Source: Spirochaetaceae bacterium
GTDB lineage: Bacteria > Spirochaetota > Leptospiria > Leptospirales > Leptonemataceae
Direction: 5' to 3'
Assembly (NCBI GenBank): GCA_002729885.1
Contig: PBUB01000019.1
Coordinates: 62,001-126,000, forward strand
DNA: 64,000 nucleotides
The first letter of the stretch is position 1. Every line of letters starts with the position of its first letter. The notes beneath the pieces were generated by a model that was not told where the DNA came from, made no database searches, and worked only from the letters and a program-made list of their open reading frames with translations. The position numbers and the translations under genes were made by a program. Below are positions 8,958 through 16,907 of this stretch, one piece after another.

Positions 8958-9017
8958 AGATCGACCCGGTCTCAAAAGTTCGGGTCCCGGACGAGCTATA
9001 GAAAAGGTCTATAGCTC
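8956..9017 (+). promoter_or_regulatory. Structured leader of mcp1 mRNA with hairpins
   Basis: GAGCTATAGA (8993-9002) and TCTATAGCTC (9008-9017) form a perfect 10-bp hairpin with a five-base loop, ending 14 bases before the ribosome site. Upstream, GACCCG (8963-8968) can pair with CGGGTC (8981-8986), or alternatively TGAGA (8956-8960) with TCTCA (8970-8974); these two pairings compete. If the predicted promoter is right, most of this is transcribed. Confidence 0.5.
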
Positions 9018-9042
9018 GGTACAACATGAATAGGGGATGAAT

Positions 9043-10704
9043 GTGTTAAGTAAGCTCAAAGTCGGCCAGAAGCTAGTGGCCTTGCTGGGCCTTCTGCTAT
9101 TATTGATGCTGGCCGTGGCAGGAGCCGGAATCTATGGAATGAACAGCGCGGTACAGGGCCTCAGACAGGTCTACAGGGATCGCACAGTTCCCCTGGAAAG
9201 GCTGGGAAATTATCGGGCCCTACTACTCTGGAATCGAATTTCCATTACTGCCGCCCTGGCCTCAAAAGAAACCGCATTCGTGCAAACACAGGTGGAAATG
9301 GTTCGTCGGAATCTCGAAAAGATGGAGACCACCTGGAAAGCATTCGACGCCACCGAACTCACAGAAAAGGAACAGATGGTAGCGGATCGGATTCAAAAGG
9401 CCAACCAGGAATTTGTAAGTCGCGGAATTGAACCCGCGCTCGAGGATCTGGATGCAGGGGATTATGAAGGTGCCAATCGAATTATGGTGACCCGCATTCG
9501 CCCGCTGTATGAGCCTGTAGGCGAAGGGCTGGACGAGCTAATCAAAATGCAAGAAACCCTGGCCGAAGAGGACTATCAATTTGCCGAGGCCGAATATCAG
9601 GCTATACTTGCGATATCCTCCGGAGCCATTATCCTGGGGCTTGGTCTTTCCATTGGACTGGGAATCGCCATAATTCGATCCATAACAAGACCACTTAACA
9701 GAGCCAGACAAGTCGCCAACAATCTGGCCAATGGTGATCTAACGGATCGGGTTACCGCTCGATCCAACGATGAAATCGGAGAGTTGATGGATGCCCTGGG
9801 CAATATGGTAAACAGGCTCTCGGGAATTATCCTGGAAGTCAGGGACAATGCGGCCATTCTACAGCAGGTATCCCAGCAGGTGAATGCTTCGGCCCAGTCC
9901 ATGAGTCAGAACTCTTCAGAGCTGGCAGCGAACGTAGAAGAAAGCAGCTCTACCATGGAACAGATCGCTTCCAGCATCGAACAGAACACGGAGAATGCAG
10001 GACTGACCGAAAAAATCGCCCAGGAATCGGCGGGTAGTGCCAGGGATGGTCGCAGTGCTGTGGTTCGTGCGGTGGAGGCTATGCAGCAGATCGCAGATAA
10101 GATCAATGTTGTTCAGGAAATCGCCTACCAGACCAACCTTCTGGCATTGAATGCGGCCATTGAAGCGGCCCGAGCCGGTCAGCACGGACAGGGATTTGCG
10201 GTGGTGGCCACAGAAGTTAGAAAGCTGGCCGAGCGAAGCAGAGTTTCAGCGCAGGAAATCAGCGAAATCGCTTCCAATTCAGTGGATGTGGCTGAGCAGG
10301 CAGGAAAGCTCATTGAGCAGATGCAACCCAGGATCCAGAGAACCGCTGATCTGGTAGTGGAAATCTCCACATCATCCAGGCAGCAAAGGGATGGAGCCGA
10401 ACAAATAAATACCGGAATTCAACAGATGAGTGAGGTTTCACAACAGAGTGCTTCTTATGCAGAAGAACTGGCCGCCACCGCAGAGGAGTTATCCGGCCAG
10501 GCAGACGCATTGATCGAAAACCTGGCCTTCTTCAAGATTGAAGAGGGGCGCGCATCAAAAAGGGCCCAGAGAAAGATGAGAGAAGAACTGGAAGCCAGCC
10601 GTGAAAACGACAGTGCTTCTGCATCTGCAGAGAAAGGTAGCATCGGGAAATCATCCGCTACCTCTACAGAAAAGTTGAACCAGAAAGGCTACGAAAAGTT
10701 TTGA
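9043..10704 (+). CDS. Methyl-accepting chemotaxis protein (membrane chemoreceptor 1)
   Basis: A transmembrane receptor with one helix near the N-terminus, a periplasmic four-helix-bundle-type sensor (about residues 30-185), a second helix (about 188-212), HAMP, and a long cytoplasmic signalling coiled coil whose tip reads [18 protein letters not shown]. It controls CheA through CheW. The GTG at 9043 is chosen because AGGGG at 9032-9036 sits six bases upstream and because it aligns with the start of receptor 2; ATG 9037 lies too close to that site. A flexible linker leads to a C-terminal NQKGYEKF, resembling a CheR or CheB docking tail. Receptor 2 at 14458-16125 is a close paralogue. Ligand unknown. 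Confidence 0.93.
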   Translation: MLSKLKVGQKLVALLGLLLLLMLAVAGAGIYGMNSAVQGLRQVYRDRTVPLERLGNYRALLLWNRISITAALASKETAFVQTQVEMVRRNLEKMETTWKAFDATELTEKEQMVADRIQKANQEFVSRGIEPALEDLDAGDYEGANRIMVTRIRPLYEPVGEGLDELIKMQETLAEEDYQFAEAEYQAILAISSGAIILGLGLSIGLGIAIIRSITRPLNRARQVANNLANGDLTDRVTARSNDEIGELMDALGNMVNRLSGIILEVRDNAAILQQVSQQVNASAQSMSQNSSELAANVEESSSTMEQIASSIEQNTENAGLTEKIAQESAGSARDGRSAVVRAVEAMQQIADKINVVQEIAYQTNLLALNAAIEAARAGQHGQGFAVVATEVRKLAERSRVSAQEISEIASNSVDVAEQAGKLIEQMQPRIQRTADLVVEISTSSRQQRDGAEQINTGIQQMSEVSQQSASYAEELAATAEELSGQADALIENLAFFKIEEGRASKRAQRKMREELEASRENDSASASAEKGSIGKSSATSTEKLNQKGYEKF

Positions 10705-10730
10705 GAGTATACGAAGAGTTTTGAGAGTAG
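10691..10730 (+). repeat. Tandem 20-bp duplication at the mcp1-cheW1 junction
   Basis: Bases 10691-10710 and 10711-10730 are identical at 18 of 20 positions (acgaa.agttttgagagta). The first copy contains the mcp1 stop and the second the TTG start of cheW1. Confidence 0.75.
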
Positions 10731-11248
10731 ATGAGCAAAAACAGATCCTTACCTTCCAATGCTCCGAACAGATCATGGGGCTATCCATTGAATACCTGGA
10801 TGAAATTATCGAAAACAGGAGGCTCACTCGAGTACCGGGCATACCGTCCTATATTCGCGGCCTGTTGAATCTTCGGGGTACCATTGTACCGGTGCTGGAT
10901 TTAAAAGAACGTCTCTGGAATGAAGGAACCGAAGCAGAGTTCCAGAGCTGTATCCTGGTAACACGTATTTCTCCCCGGGGAACGGAATCCATTCTGGGTT
11001 TGCTTGTGGATGCAGTGGATCAGGTACTTTCACTGGAATCCAGTGATATCAATCCCCCGCCGGATCTGGGAGCGGTTAAAGCGGAGTATCTGCAAGCGGT
11101 AGCGAAAATCAACAATGACTTTGTTTTACTACTGGATCCGGAAATGATTCTAAGTCTCAGCGAAGTCGAAACAGTGGACGAGGTGGTTCAGAAAGCGGCA
11201 GAACACCCGCAGCAGCTTCAGGAAAAGAGTGATCTGGAAGGCCGGTAG
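10721..11248 (+). CDS. cheW: Chemotaxis coupling protein CheW (copy 1)
   Basis: CheW links receptors to CheA in the chemosensory array. The 175-residue protein is a single CheW SH3-like domain: KQILTFQCSEQIMGLSIEYL at the start, then IPSYIRGLLNLRGTIVPVLD, the usual signature. A TTG start at 10721 is inferred from the frame and from alignment with CheW copy 2 (MAEDKQILSF); a weak GAAGAG precedes it. It begins 16 bases after the mcp1 stop, in a duplicated 20-bp segment. The C-terminal tail beyond the domain is acidic and Gln-rich. Confidence 0.92.
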   Translation: MRVDEQKQILTFQCSEQIMGLSIEYLDEIIENRRLTRVPGIPSYIRGLLNLRGTIVPVLDLKERLWNEGTEAEFQSCILVTRISPRGTESILGLLVDAVDQVLSLESSDINPPPDLGAVKAEYLQAVAKINNDFVLLLDPEMILSLSEVETVDEVVQKAAEHPQQLQEKSDLEGR

Positions 11249-11266
11249 CAGCTCACTTCCCTTTTG

Positions 11267-11291
11267 CTGGAATCTATTTGTAGATTTCCAG
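11267..11291 (+). promoter_or_regulatory. Hairpin between cheW1 and cheY
   Basis: CTGGAATCTA (11267-11276) pairs with TAGATTTCCAG (11281-11291) with one bulged T and a TTTG loop. No T-run follows. It may attenuate or stabilise the transcript, since cheY begins 120 bases further on. Confidence 0.4.
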
Positions 11292-11411
11292 AAATTACTT
11301 GCAAGTACGGTGTCATCGGGGTCAGAATTTAGATACAGACATCGTCTTATGGAATGAGGAGAGATGAACGGAGGGCTGGTCGTATTTTTTCCCAGCCTCC
11401 AAGGAAACCTT

Positions 11412-11792
11412 ATGAGCAAAAAGATACTTATCATAGATGATTCTCAGTCCATGCGTAGCTTTACCCGGATGGCTCTGGAAGGCGCAGGCTATGCCGTAGA
11501 AGAAGCCGTAGATGGGCAGGATGCCCTGGATAAGCTGGAAAAGGAAAAATTCGATACTATCCTGTCCGATCTGAACATGCCCAACGTTAACGGAATTCAG
11601 ATGATCGAAAAAATACGTGATGATGACCGCTACGAAAGCGCCAGGTTCACTCCGATAATCATGCTAACCACCGAGTCCGAGGAAGAAAAGAAGCAACAGG
11701 GCCAGATGGCCGGGGCCCGAGCCTGGCTGGTAAAACCTTTCGCGCCCAGCCAGCTGGTAGCCGTGATGGAAAAGATCTGTCCCCAGGATTGA
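11412..11792 (+). CDS. cheY: Chemotaxis response regulator CheY
   Basis: A single receiver domain of 126 residues. Phosphoacceptor D53 lies in LSDLNMPNVNG, the acidic pair is IIDDS, and the switch residues are in MLTTES and LVKPFAP. CheA phosphorylates it and the phosphorylated form acts on the flagellar motor. The ATG at 11412 is chosen over an upstream in-frame ATG because AAGGA at 11401-11405 sits six bases before it and the receiver fold begins right there. It precedes the STAS gene by 22 bases. Confidence 0.93.
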   Translation: MSKKILIIDDSQSMRSFTRMALEGAGYAVEEAVDGQDALDKLEKEKFDTILSDLNMPNVNGIQMIEKIRDDDRYESARFTPIIMLTTESEEEKKQQGQMAGARAWLVKPFAPSQLVAVMEKICPQD

Positions 11793-11814
11793 GATATCAT
11801 TAGAGATAATTAAG

Positions 11815-12183
11815 ATGCTCGAAATCGCTCAGGAAAGCAAACAGGGAGTTCTGCTGAACGCAACAGGTTCCTGGACCATTGATCAGGTGGCGGGAATCTG
11901 GAAATCCCTTGCATCCCATCTGGAAGGGAACGTAGCCATTGATGCAGCAGGGATAGAAAAAATGGATTCCGCCGGACTTCAAGTTCTATTGATGGCCAAG
12001 AAACAGTGCAGCGATGCAGGTTATGCTTGTCGAATTATGAATCATTCCCTTCCGGTACTTAAGATCATGGACCTGGCGGGATTGCTGGGCTCTTTGAAGG
12101 ATCAGGTACGGGTGTCTTCCCAGGAAAAAGCCTCGCTGGAACTGACCTATAGTCGCAATCGATACAGCATTTTCGGGTCCTAA
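11815..12183 (+). CDS. STAS-domain protein within the chemotaxis operon
   Basis: The 122-residue protein is one STAS domain, like anti-sigma-factor antagonists. The conserved phosphorylatable serine region reads KMDSAGLQVLLMAKK, preceded by VAIDAAGIE. Such proteins bind HPK-type kinases or other partners in a phosphorylation-dependent way. It lies between cheY and cheA, two bases from the cheA start, so it is cotranscribed with them. Its role in chemotaxis is not known from sequence; it could modulate CheA or act as a scaffold. Confidence 0.85.
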   Translation: MLEIAQESKQGVLLNATGSWTIDQVAGIWKSLASHLEGNVAIDAAGIEKMDSAGLQVLLMAKKQCSDAGYACRIMNHSLPVLKIMDLAGLLGSLKDQVRVSSQEKASLELTYSRNRYSIFGS

Positions 12184-12185
12184 TC

Positions 12186-14351
12186 ATGGATTTAAGTGAG
12201 ATCCAGAAAGCATTTGTTATCGAAATCCGGGATCTCCTGGACCGAGTGGAGGATAGTCTCTTTCAACTGGAGCAGCAGACCACCCCTGCTGAACTGGATG
12301 CACTGTTTCGAGCTTTGCATACCATCAAAGGGAATTCAGGTATCTTCCAGGCTCGCAGGTTGGAGTCCTTCGCACACACTGTGGAAAGCCTGCTTGATAA
12401 ATTCAGAAACGATCCTGCATTGTTCAGTGCATCGGACGTACCTCTGTTGCTAAATTGCCGGGACCATATTGAGTCCCTTTCCACAGCGGAACTGGCCGAA
12501 GGGGCCACCGGGCATATCCCGGAAGATGTGGAAAAGAAAGACCAGGAATTGAAGGATGAAATCTCCGAGCGTCTCCAGGAGCTAGAAGTCGCAGAGTCGG
12601 CCCATACCCCGAATGCGGAATCGACATCGGAGCCTTCTATGTCCAGTGGACCCTCCCTGGATCATCTTCCAGGACGTTTTCATATTTCCTTTCGACCGCC
12701 TGCAGATGCATGCAAAGCGGGTCTGGACCCGCTGAACTTTGTTCGCTTCCTGCGAAACCTGGGCAAGTTGGAATGCGTCTTTACCGTGGCCGATCAGTTG
12801 CCTCCGGTCTCCGAATTTGATCCGCAGCTAGTCTATTACGGCTTCGAGATTCTTCTGGAAAGCTCTCAGGACCGGGCCGAGGTGGAAGATGCCTTTGAAT
12901 TTATCAAAGAAAATGGAATCTTGAGAATCCACGATTCGAATAGTTCAGTTGCCGACTATGAATTAACCATTGAAGCCCTTCCCGAAAATCGACATCGATT
13001 ACTGGAAATCTGGAAGGCCATGCCCTTCCCCGCTGACTTTCTGGATCAACTTACCGATGCTCCCGATTCTGCGGCCACTTCATCCATTCAACCCACCCCT
13101 GAAATGGCCACTGCAGCAAATGTCGGCACGGAAAAAGCAAGCTCATCGTCACCAGCTTCTCTGTCCGGAGATAACCAGCCTTCTGTGGAGAACGCTGTTT
13201 CAGCACACAGCACCCTTCGCGTAGATGCAACCCGTCTGGATGCTTTGATCAACCTGGTAGGAGAACTGGTAATCCAGTCCCAGAGCTTAAAGCAAATCTC
13301 CCGGGCCTCCAAGGATGCTTCTCTGGGAGCTTCCACCGATACCATGGAAAGGCTCATCGAAGATCTGAGGCAGCAGAGTATGAGTCTGCGAATGATCGAA
13401 GTAGGCACGGTATTCCAGAAAATGCGTCGGGTAGTGCACGATGCTTCGTTGAACCTTAAAAAGAAGATCCAGCTGAAGTTGAAAGGTGAGGATACGGAGC
13501 TGGATCGAAGCATTATTGAACGAATTCAGGATCCCATGATCCATCTTGTGAGAAACTCCATCGATCATGGCCTGGAGACCCCCGAGGAACGTATTCAATC
13601 CGGGAAACCAGAAACAGGCACAATAGAGCTGAGAGCCTATCAGGACATGGGCCACGTTGTAGTGGAGATCGAAGATGATGGTCGAGGTGTCAGTGCTGAT
13701 GCCGTGAGACGTCGTGCCCTGGAAAAGGGCATCATGACTCAGGAGCAGGAAGTAGATCCGGATCAACTCCATGAATGGATTTTTCATCCTGGATTTTCCA
13801 CAAAGGAAACCGTAAATGAATATTCCGGCAGGGGCGTTGGGCTGGACGTAGTTAAACAGGGCATTGAATCCCTGGGCGGATCGGTACAGCTAAAGAGTAT
13901 CGAAGGCAAAGGTACTATTATTACGCTGAAACTACCTCTGACCCTGGCAATCATCGACGGGTTCCTGATCCGCGCGGCAGGGGTACACTTCGTAGTTCCA
14001 CTGGACATGGTGTATGAATGCACCGAGCTTTCGGCCCATAAGCGAACCGGCAATGCAGGCAATTACATCAATCTTCGTGGGGACGTGGTACCCTGCGTAA
14101 ATCTACCGGAGGCCTTTCAGATGCACTCTCCCGGCGCAAACGATTTAATCGTGCTGCAACAGGGAGAGAATCGCGTAGGACTGGTGGTAGATGAGTTACT
14201 GGGAGAGTACCAGACTGTGGTACGAAAAGGCGGCAAGGTTTTGAGCAATCTTCCTGGAGTCAGCGGGGTTACGATCCTGGGCACCGGCCAGATTGCCTAT
14301 ATCCTGGATGTTGGTTCCTTCTTCGGAAAGAGAGAGGCAATAGCCAGTTAA
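12186..14351 (+). CDS. cheA: Chemotaxis sensor histidine kinase CheA
   Basis: CheA autophosphorylates in response to receptors and passes phosphate to CheY and CheB. Domains in order: Hpt with H45 in LHTIKGNSGIF, an acidic linker, a P2-like region (about residues 160-270), a Ser/Pro linker, the P3 dimerisation helix beginning LDALINLVGELV (about 353), the ATPase with N-box HLVRNSIDHG (about 450), VEIEDDGRG and GRGVGLDVV, and a C-terminal CheW-like domain (about 585-715). Length 721 is normal. It starts two bases after the STAS stop. All catalytic motifs are intact. Confidence 0.95.
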   Translation: MDLSEIQKAFVIEIRDLLDRVEDSLFQLEQQTTPAELDALFRALHTIKGNSGIFQARRLESFAHTVESLLDKFRNDPALFSASDVPLLLNCRDHIESLSTAELAEGATGHIPEDVEKKDQELKDEISERLQELEVAESAHTPNAESTSEPSMSSGPSLDHLPGRFHISFRPPADACKAGLDPLNFVRFLRNLGKLECVFTVADQLPPVSEFDPQLVYYGFEILLESSQDRAEVEDAFEFIKENGILRIHDSNSSVADYELTIEALPENRHRLLEIWKAMPFPADFLDQLTDAPDSAATSSIQPTPEMATAANVGTEKASSSSPASLSGDNQPSVENAVSAHSTLRVDATRLDALINLVGELVIQSQSLKQISRASKDASLGASTDTMERLIEDLRQQSMSLRMIEVGTVFQKMRRVVHDASLNLKKKIQLKLKGEDTELDRSIIERIQDPMIHLVRNSIDHGLETPEERIQSGKPETGTIELRAYQDMGHVVVEIEDDGRGVSADAVRRRALEKGIMTQEQEVDPDQLHEWIFHPGFSTKETVNEYSGRGVGLDVVKQGIESLGGSVQLKSIEGKGTIITLKLPLTLAIIDGFLIRAAGVHFVVPLDMVYECTELSAHKRTGNAGNYINLRGDVVPCVNLPEAFQMHSPGANDLIVLQQGENRVGLVVDELLGEYQTVVRKGGKVLSNLPGVSGVTILGTGQIAYILDVGSFFGKREAIAS

Positions 14352-14357
14352 TGAGCT

Positions 14358-14380
14358 GTATGGGATCTAGGATACCATAC
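14358..14380. promoter_or_regulatory. Near-perfect 23-bp palindrome between cheA and mcp2
   Basis: GTATGG at 14358-14363 and CCATAC at 14375-14380 are exact arms, and the interior pairs except for one mismatch and one wobble. It lies just after the cheA stop, about 80 bases before mcp2. Either an operator or a transcript hairpin. Confidence 0.4.
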
Positions 14381-14457
14381 GGTGGTTTGGTCCAGGAATT
14401 AAATGTATTCGGCATCCTGAGAGAGGCTAAGAGCAGGGTACCAACCGGGAGAACAAA

Positions 14458-16125
14458 ATGTTAAAGAATTTAACCGTAAAGTCTAAGCTGGGAGTTCTGC
14501 TCACCATGCTCAGCGTGCTGCTACTGGCCATTGGCTTTCTGGGACTGTATGGAATGAACGATGTGGTCACCAGTCTTCGAACGGTGTATCAAGATCGAAC
14601 CGTTCCTCTGGAACAACTGGGAAAGATTCGAGCCCTGATGCTCTGGAACAGAATTGCAATTACCTCGGCCGTGGCTTCCGGTGAGGATGCCTACGTTCGC
14701 GAACAAGTTGCCAAAGTGGAAGGCAACTTGAAAACCATTGATGAAGTCTGGGCCAAATACATGGAGACGAACCATACGCCAGAGGAAGACCGTCTGGCCA
14801 CCAAATGGGCCGACGATTATCCGAAGCTCAGAGATGAAGGCTTTAAGGTCTCCCTTGCTCAACTCAGAGCCGGCAATATTGAAGGCGCTTCGGATACCAT
14901 CGCTGCAAGAATCCGACCTCTGTATGAACCGGTAGGGGAAGGCATGGATAACCTGGTTTCCCTCCAGGATAGAGTGGCTGCTGAACTATTCCATGCTGCC
15001 GAGGCCGAATACACAGTAATTCTCTACATCGCAATCGGTTCCATTGCAGGTGGCGTTATAATGGCGATCTTGCTGGGAGCTTTGATCATTCGAAGCATCA
15101 CAAATCCACTGGCTCAGGCAGTGGAACTGGCGAATCGACTTTCAGAAGGAGATCTCACCCATCAGGTTACGGTCAATTCCAGAGATGAAATCGGAAACCT
15201 GATGGAAGCTCTGCGAAACATGGTATCCAAGCTTTCCGGCATCATAGTGGAGGTCCGCCAGAATGCAGCCATTCTAAACCAGGTATCCCAGCAGGTAAAT
15301 TCCTCGGCTCAATCCATGAGCCAGAACTCCTCGGAACTGGCCGCGAATGTAGAAGAAAGCTCCTCAACCATGGAGGAGATGGTATCCAGTATAGTTCAGA
15401 ACACGGAAAATGCAGGACTTACAGAGAAGATTGCCCAGGAGTCTGCCGGCGCAGCCAAAGAAGGTAGCGCCGCCGTACGAAGAACCATCGAAGCAATGCA
15501 GCAAATTGCAGATAAGATCAATGTGGTTCAGGAAATCGCCTATCAGACGAATCTCCTGGCTCTCAATGCTGCCATTGAGGCAGCCAGAGCCGGGGAACAT
15601 GGACAGGGATTTGCGGTGGTGGCCACAGAGGTGCGCAAGCTTGCAGAAAGAAGCCGTGGTTCCGCTCAGGAGATTAGCGAAATCGCCGCGAACTCCGTGG
15701 ACGTGGCTGAAAAAGCAGGTCAGCTCATCGAAGATATGCAGCCCAGCATCCAGAAAACGGCGGATCTGGTAGTAGAGATTTCAGCATCTTCCAGACAGCA
15801 AAAGGATGGGGCCGAGCAGATCAACACCGGCATTCAGCAAATGAGCCAGGTATCTCAACAAAGTGCATCGTCCGCCGAGGAACTGGCGGCTACCTCCGAG
15901 GAACTTTCGGGTCAGGCAGATTCTCTACTGGACAATCTCTCTTTCTTTAAGGTAGATGAGAGTAAGGAACGCAAACAGGGAGCGGGCCGGAGTGCAAGAC
16001 AGGCCCAGGCCCCCTATGCCAGTGCACAGCCCAGAGTGGAAAGATCTCAGCCCGGTAAGGCACCTGCCTCCTACTCTACCGAGTCGGAAGGTTCCGGAAA
16101 TCAAAGCGACTTCGAGAAGTTTTAG
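14458..16125 (+). CDS. Methyl-accepting chemotaxis protein (membrane chemoreceptor 2)
   Basis: Paralogue of receptor 1, with the same 555-residue frame and layout: N-terminal helix (about residues 10-30), periplasmic helical sensor, second helix (about 190-212), HAMP, and signalling coiled coil with [18 protein letters not shown] at the tip. The cytoplasmic halves are very alike, including [19 protein letters not shown]; the periplasmic sensors diverge more, so ligands may differ. It ends in NQSDFEKF after a Ser/Pro/Gln linker, matching the tail of receptor 1. Start ATG 14458. It is followed four bases later by cheW copy 2. Confidence 0.94.
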   Translation: MLKNLTVKSKLGVLLTMLSVLLLAIGFLGLYGMNDVVTSLRTVYQDRTVPLEQLGKIRALMLWNRIAITSAVASGEDAYVREQVAKVEGNLKTIDEVWAKYMETNHTPEEDRLATKWADDYPKLRDEGFKVSLAQLRAGNIEGASDTIAARIRPLYEPVGEGMDNLVSLQDRVAAELFHAAEAEYTVILYIAIGSIAGGVIMAILLGALIIRSITNPLAQAVELANRLSEGDLTHQVTVNSRDEIGNLMEALRNMVSKLSGIIVEVRQNAAILNQVSQQVNSSAQSMSQNSSELAANVEESSSTMEEMVSSIVQNTENAGLTEKIAQESAGAAKEGSAAVRRTIEAMQQIADKINVVQEIAYQTNLLALNAAIEAARAGEHGQGFAVVATEVRKLAERSRGSAQEISEIAANSVDVAEKAGQLIEDMQPSIQKTADLVVEISASSRQQKDGAEQINTGIQQMSQVSQQSASSAEELAATSEELSGQADSLLDNLSFFKVDESKERKQGAGRSARQAQAPYASAQPRVERSQPGKAPASYSTESEGSGNQSDFEKF

Positions 16126-16129
16126 AACC

Positions 16130-16711
16130 ATGGCTGAAGATAAACAAATACTATCGTTCAATTGCGGAGACCAGCTCTTTGGCCTTGAGATTTCCTATCT
16201 CCGCGAAATTATAGAGAACCAGAACCTGACTCAGATTCCACTGATGCCAGAACACATCCGTGGAGTACTGAACCTCCGCGGCAACGTGGTGCCGGTGATT
16301 GATCTCAAGGCCAGACTATGGGCCATTCCCACCAGGGTAAGCAAACTTAGCTGCATCCTGGTGGTGGAATTCCACGGAAGATCCACAGAAACCCTGGGCC
16401 TGCTGGTAGATTCAGTAAACGAGGTGATCCGCGTACCCGCCACAGATGTGGAACATACACCGGAACTGGGCGCACGAATCCGCACTGATTTTATGGATGG
16501 CATCGCCAAGGTAAACGATGAATTTATCATCCTGCTCAAAGCCGATATGGTCCTGAATCTGGATGAGCTGGCCCAGGTTCATGAGACGCTGAAGCTCAAA
16601 GGTAAGGAGGTAGTGGAGGAACTGGCGCCTCTGGACGATACCCTCCCCGAATCCGCTGAAGCTATGGCGCAATCCGAAGTCACCAGCACCTCTGAATCCG
16701 GCCAACCCTAG
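16130..16711 (+). CDS. cheW: Chemotaxis coupling protein CheW (copy 2)
   Basis: A CheW domain of 193 residues starting MAEDKQILSFNCGDQLFGLE, with IPLMPEHIRGVLNLRGNVVP as the family signature and a disordered acidic C-terminus. The ATG at 16130 is four bases after the mcp2 stop; a longer frame that begins inside mcp2 is not supported. It is paired with receptor 2 as cheW1 is with receptor 1, which suggests duplication of a receptor-CheW unit. It ends the cluster, nine bases before a strong terminator. Confidence 0.93.
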   Translation: MAEDKQILSFNCGDQLFGLEISYLREIIENQNLTQIPLMPEHIRGVLNLRGNVVPVIDLKARLWAIPTRVSKLSCILVVEFHGRSTETLGLLVDSVNEVIRVPATDVEHTPELGARIRTDFMDGIAKVNDEFIILLKADMVLNLDELAQVHETLKLKGKEVVEELAPLDDTLPESAEAMAQSEVTSTSESGQP

Positions 16712-16719
16712 ACAATATT

Positions 16720-16755
16720 GCCAGGTACTCACCTGCGTACGGGACCTGGCTTTTT
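16720..16755 (+). terminator. Rho-independent terminator of the chemotaxis cluster
   Basis: GCCAGGT (16720-16726) pairs with ACCTGGC (16744-16750), followed directly by TTTTT. It lies nine bases after the cheW2 stop. Confidence 0.85.
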
Positions 16756-16907
16756 ACTCGACCTTTCGGCACGGGGCATTAGATTGTCCTCGTTCCTCCG
16801 CGGAATCCTTTGACTCGGGACCACTTCTCCCACCAATTAGCAGACCTTTCTGCGTCTGTTTCTCAACTTCACTGTGGCGGAACTTAACTCCATAGCAGGT
16901 AGGTACA

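Noticed and set aside
9037-9042. ATG at 9037 as the start of mcp1
   Set aside because: It abuts the AGGGG ribosome site; GTG 9043 has proper spacing and matches the start of the paralogue.
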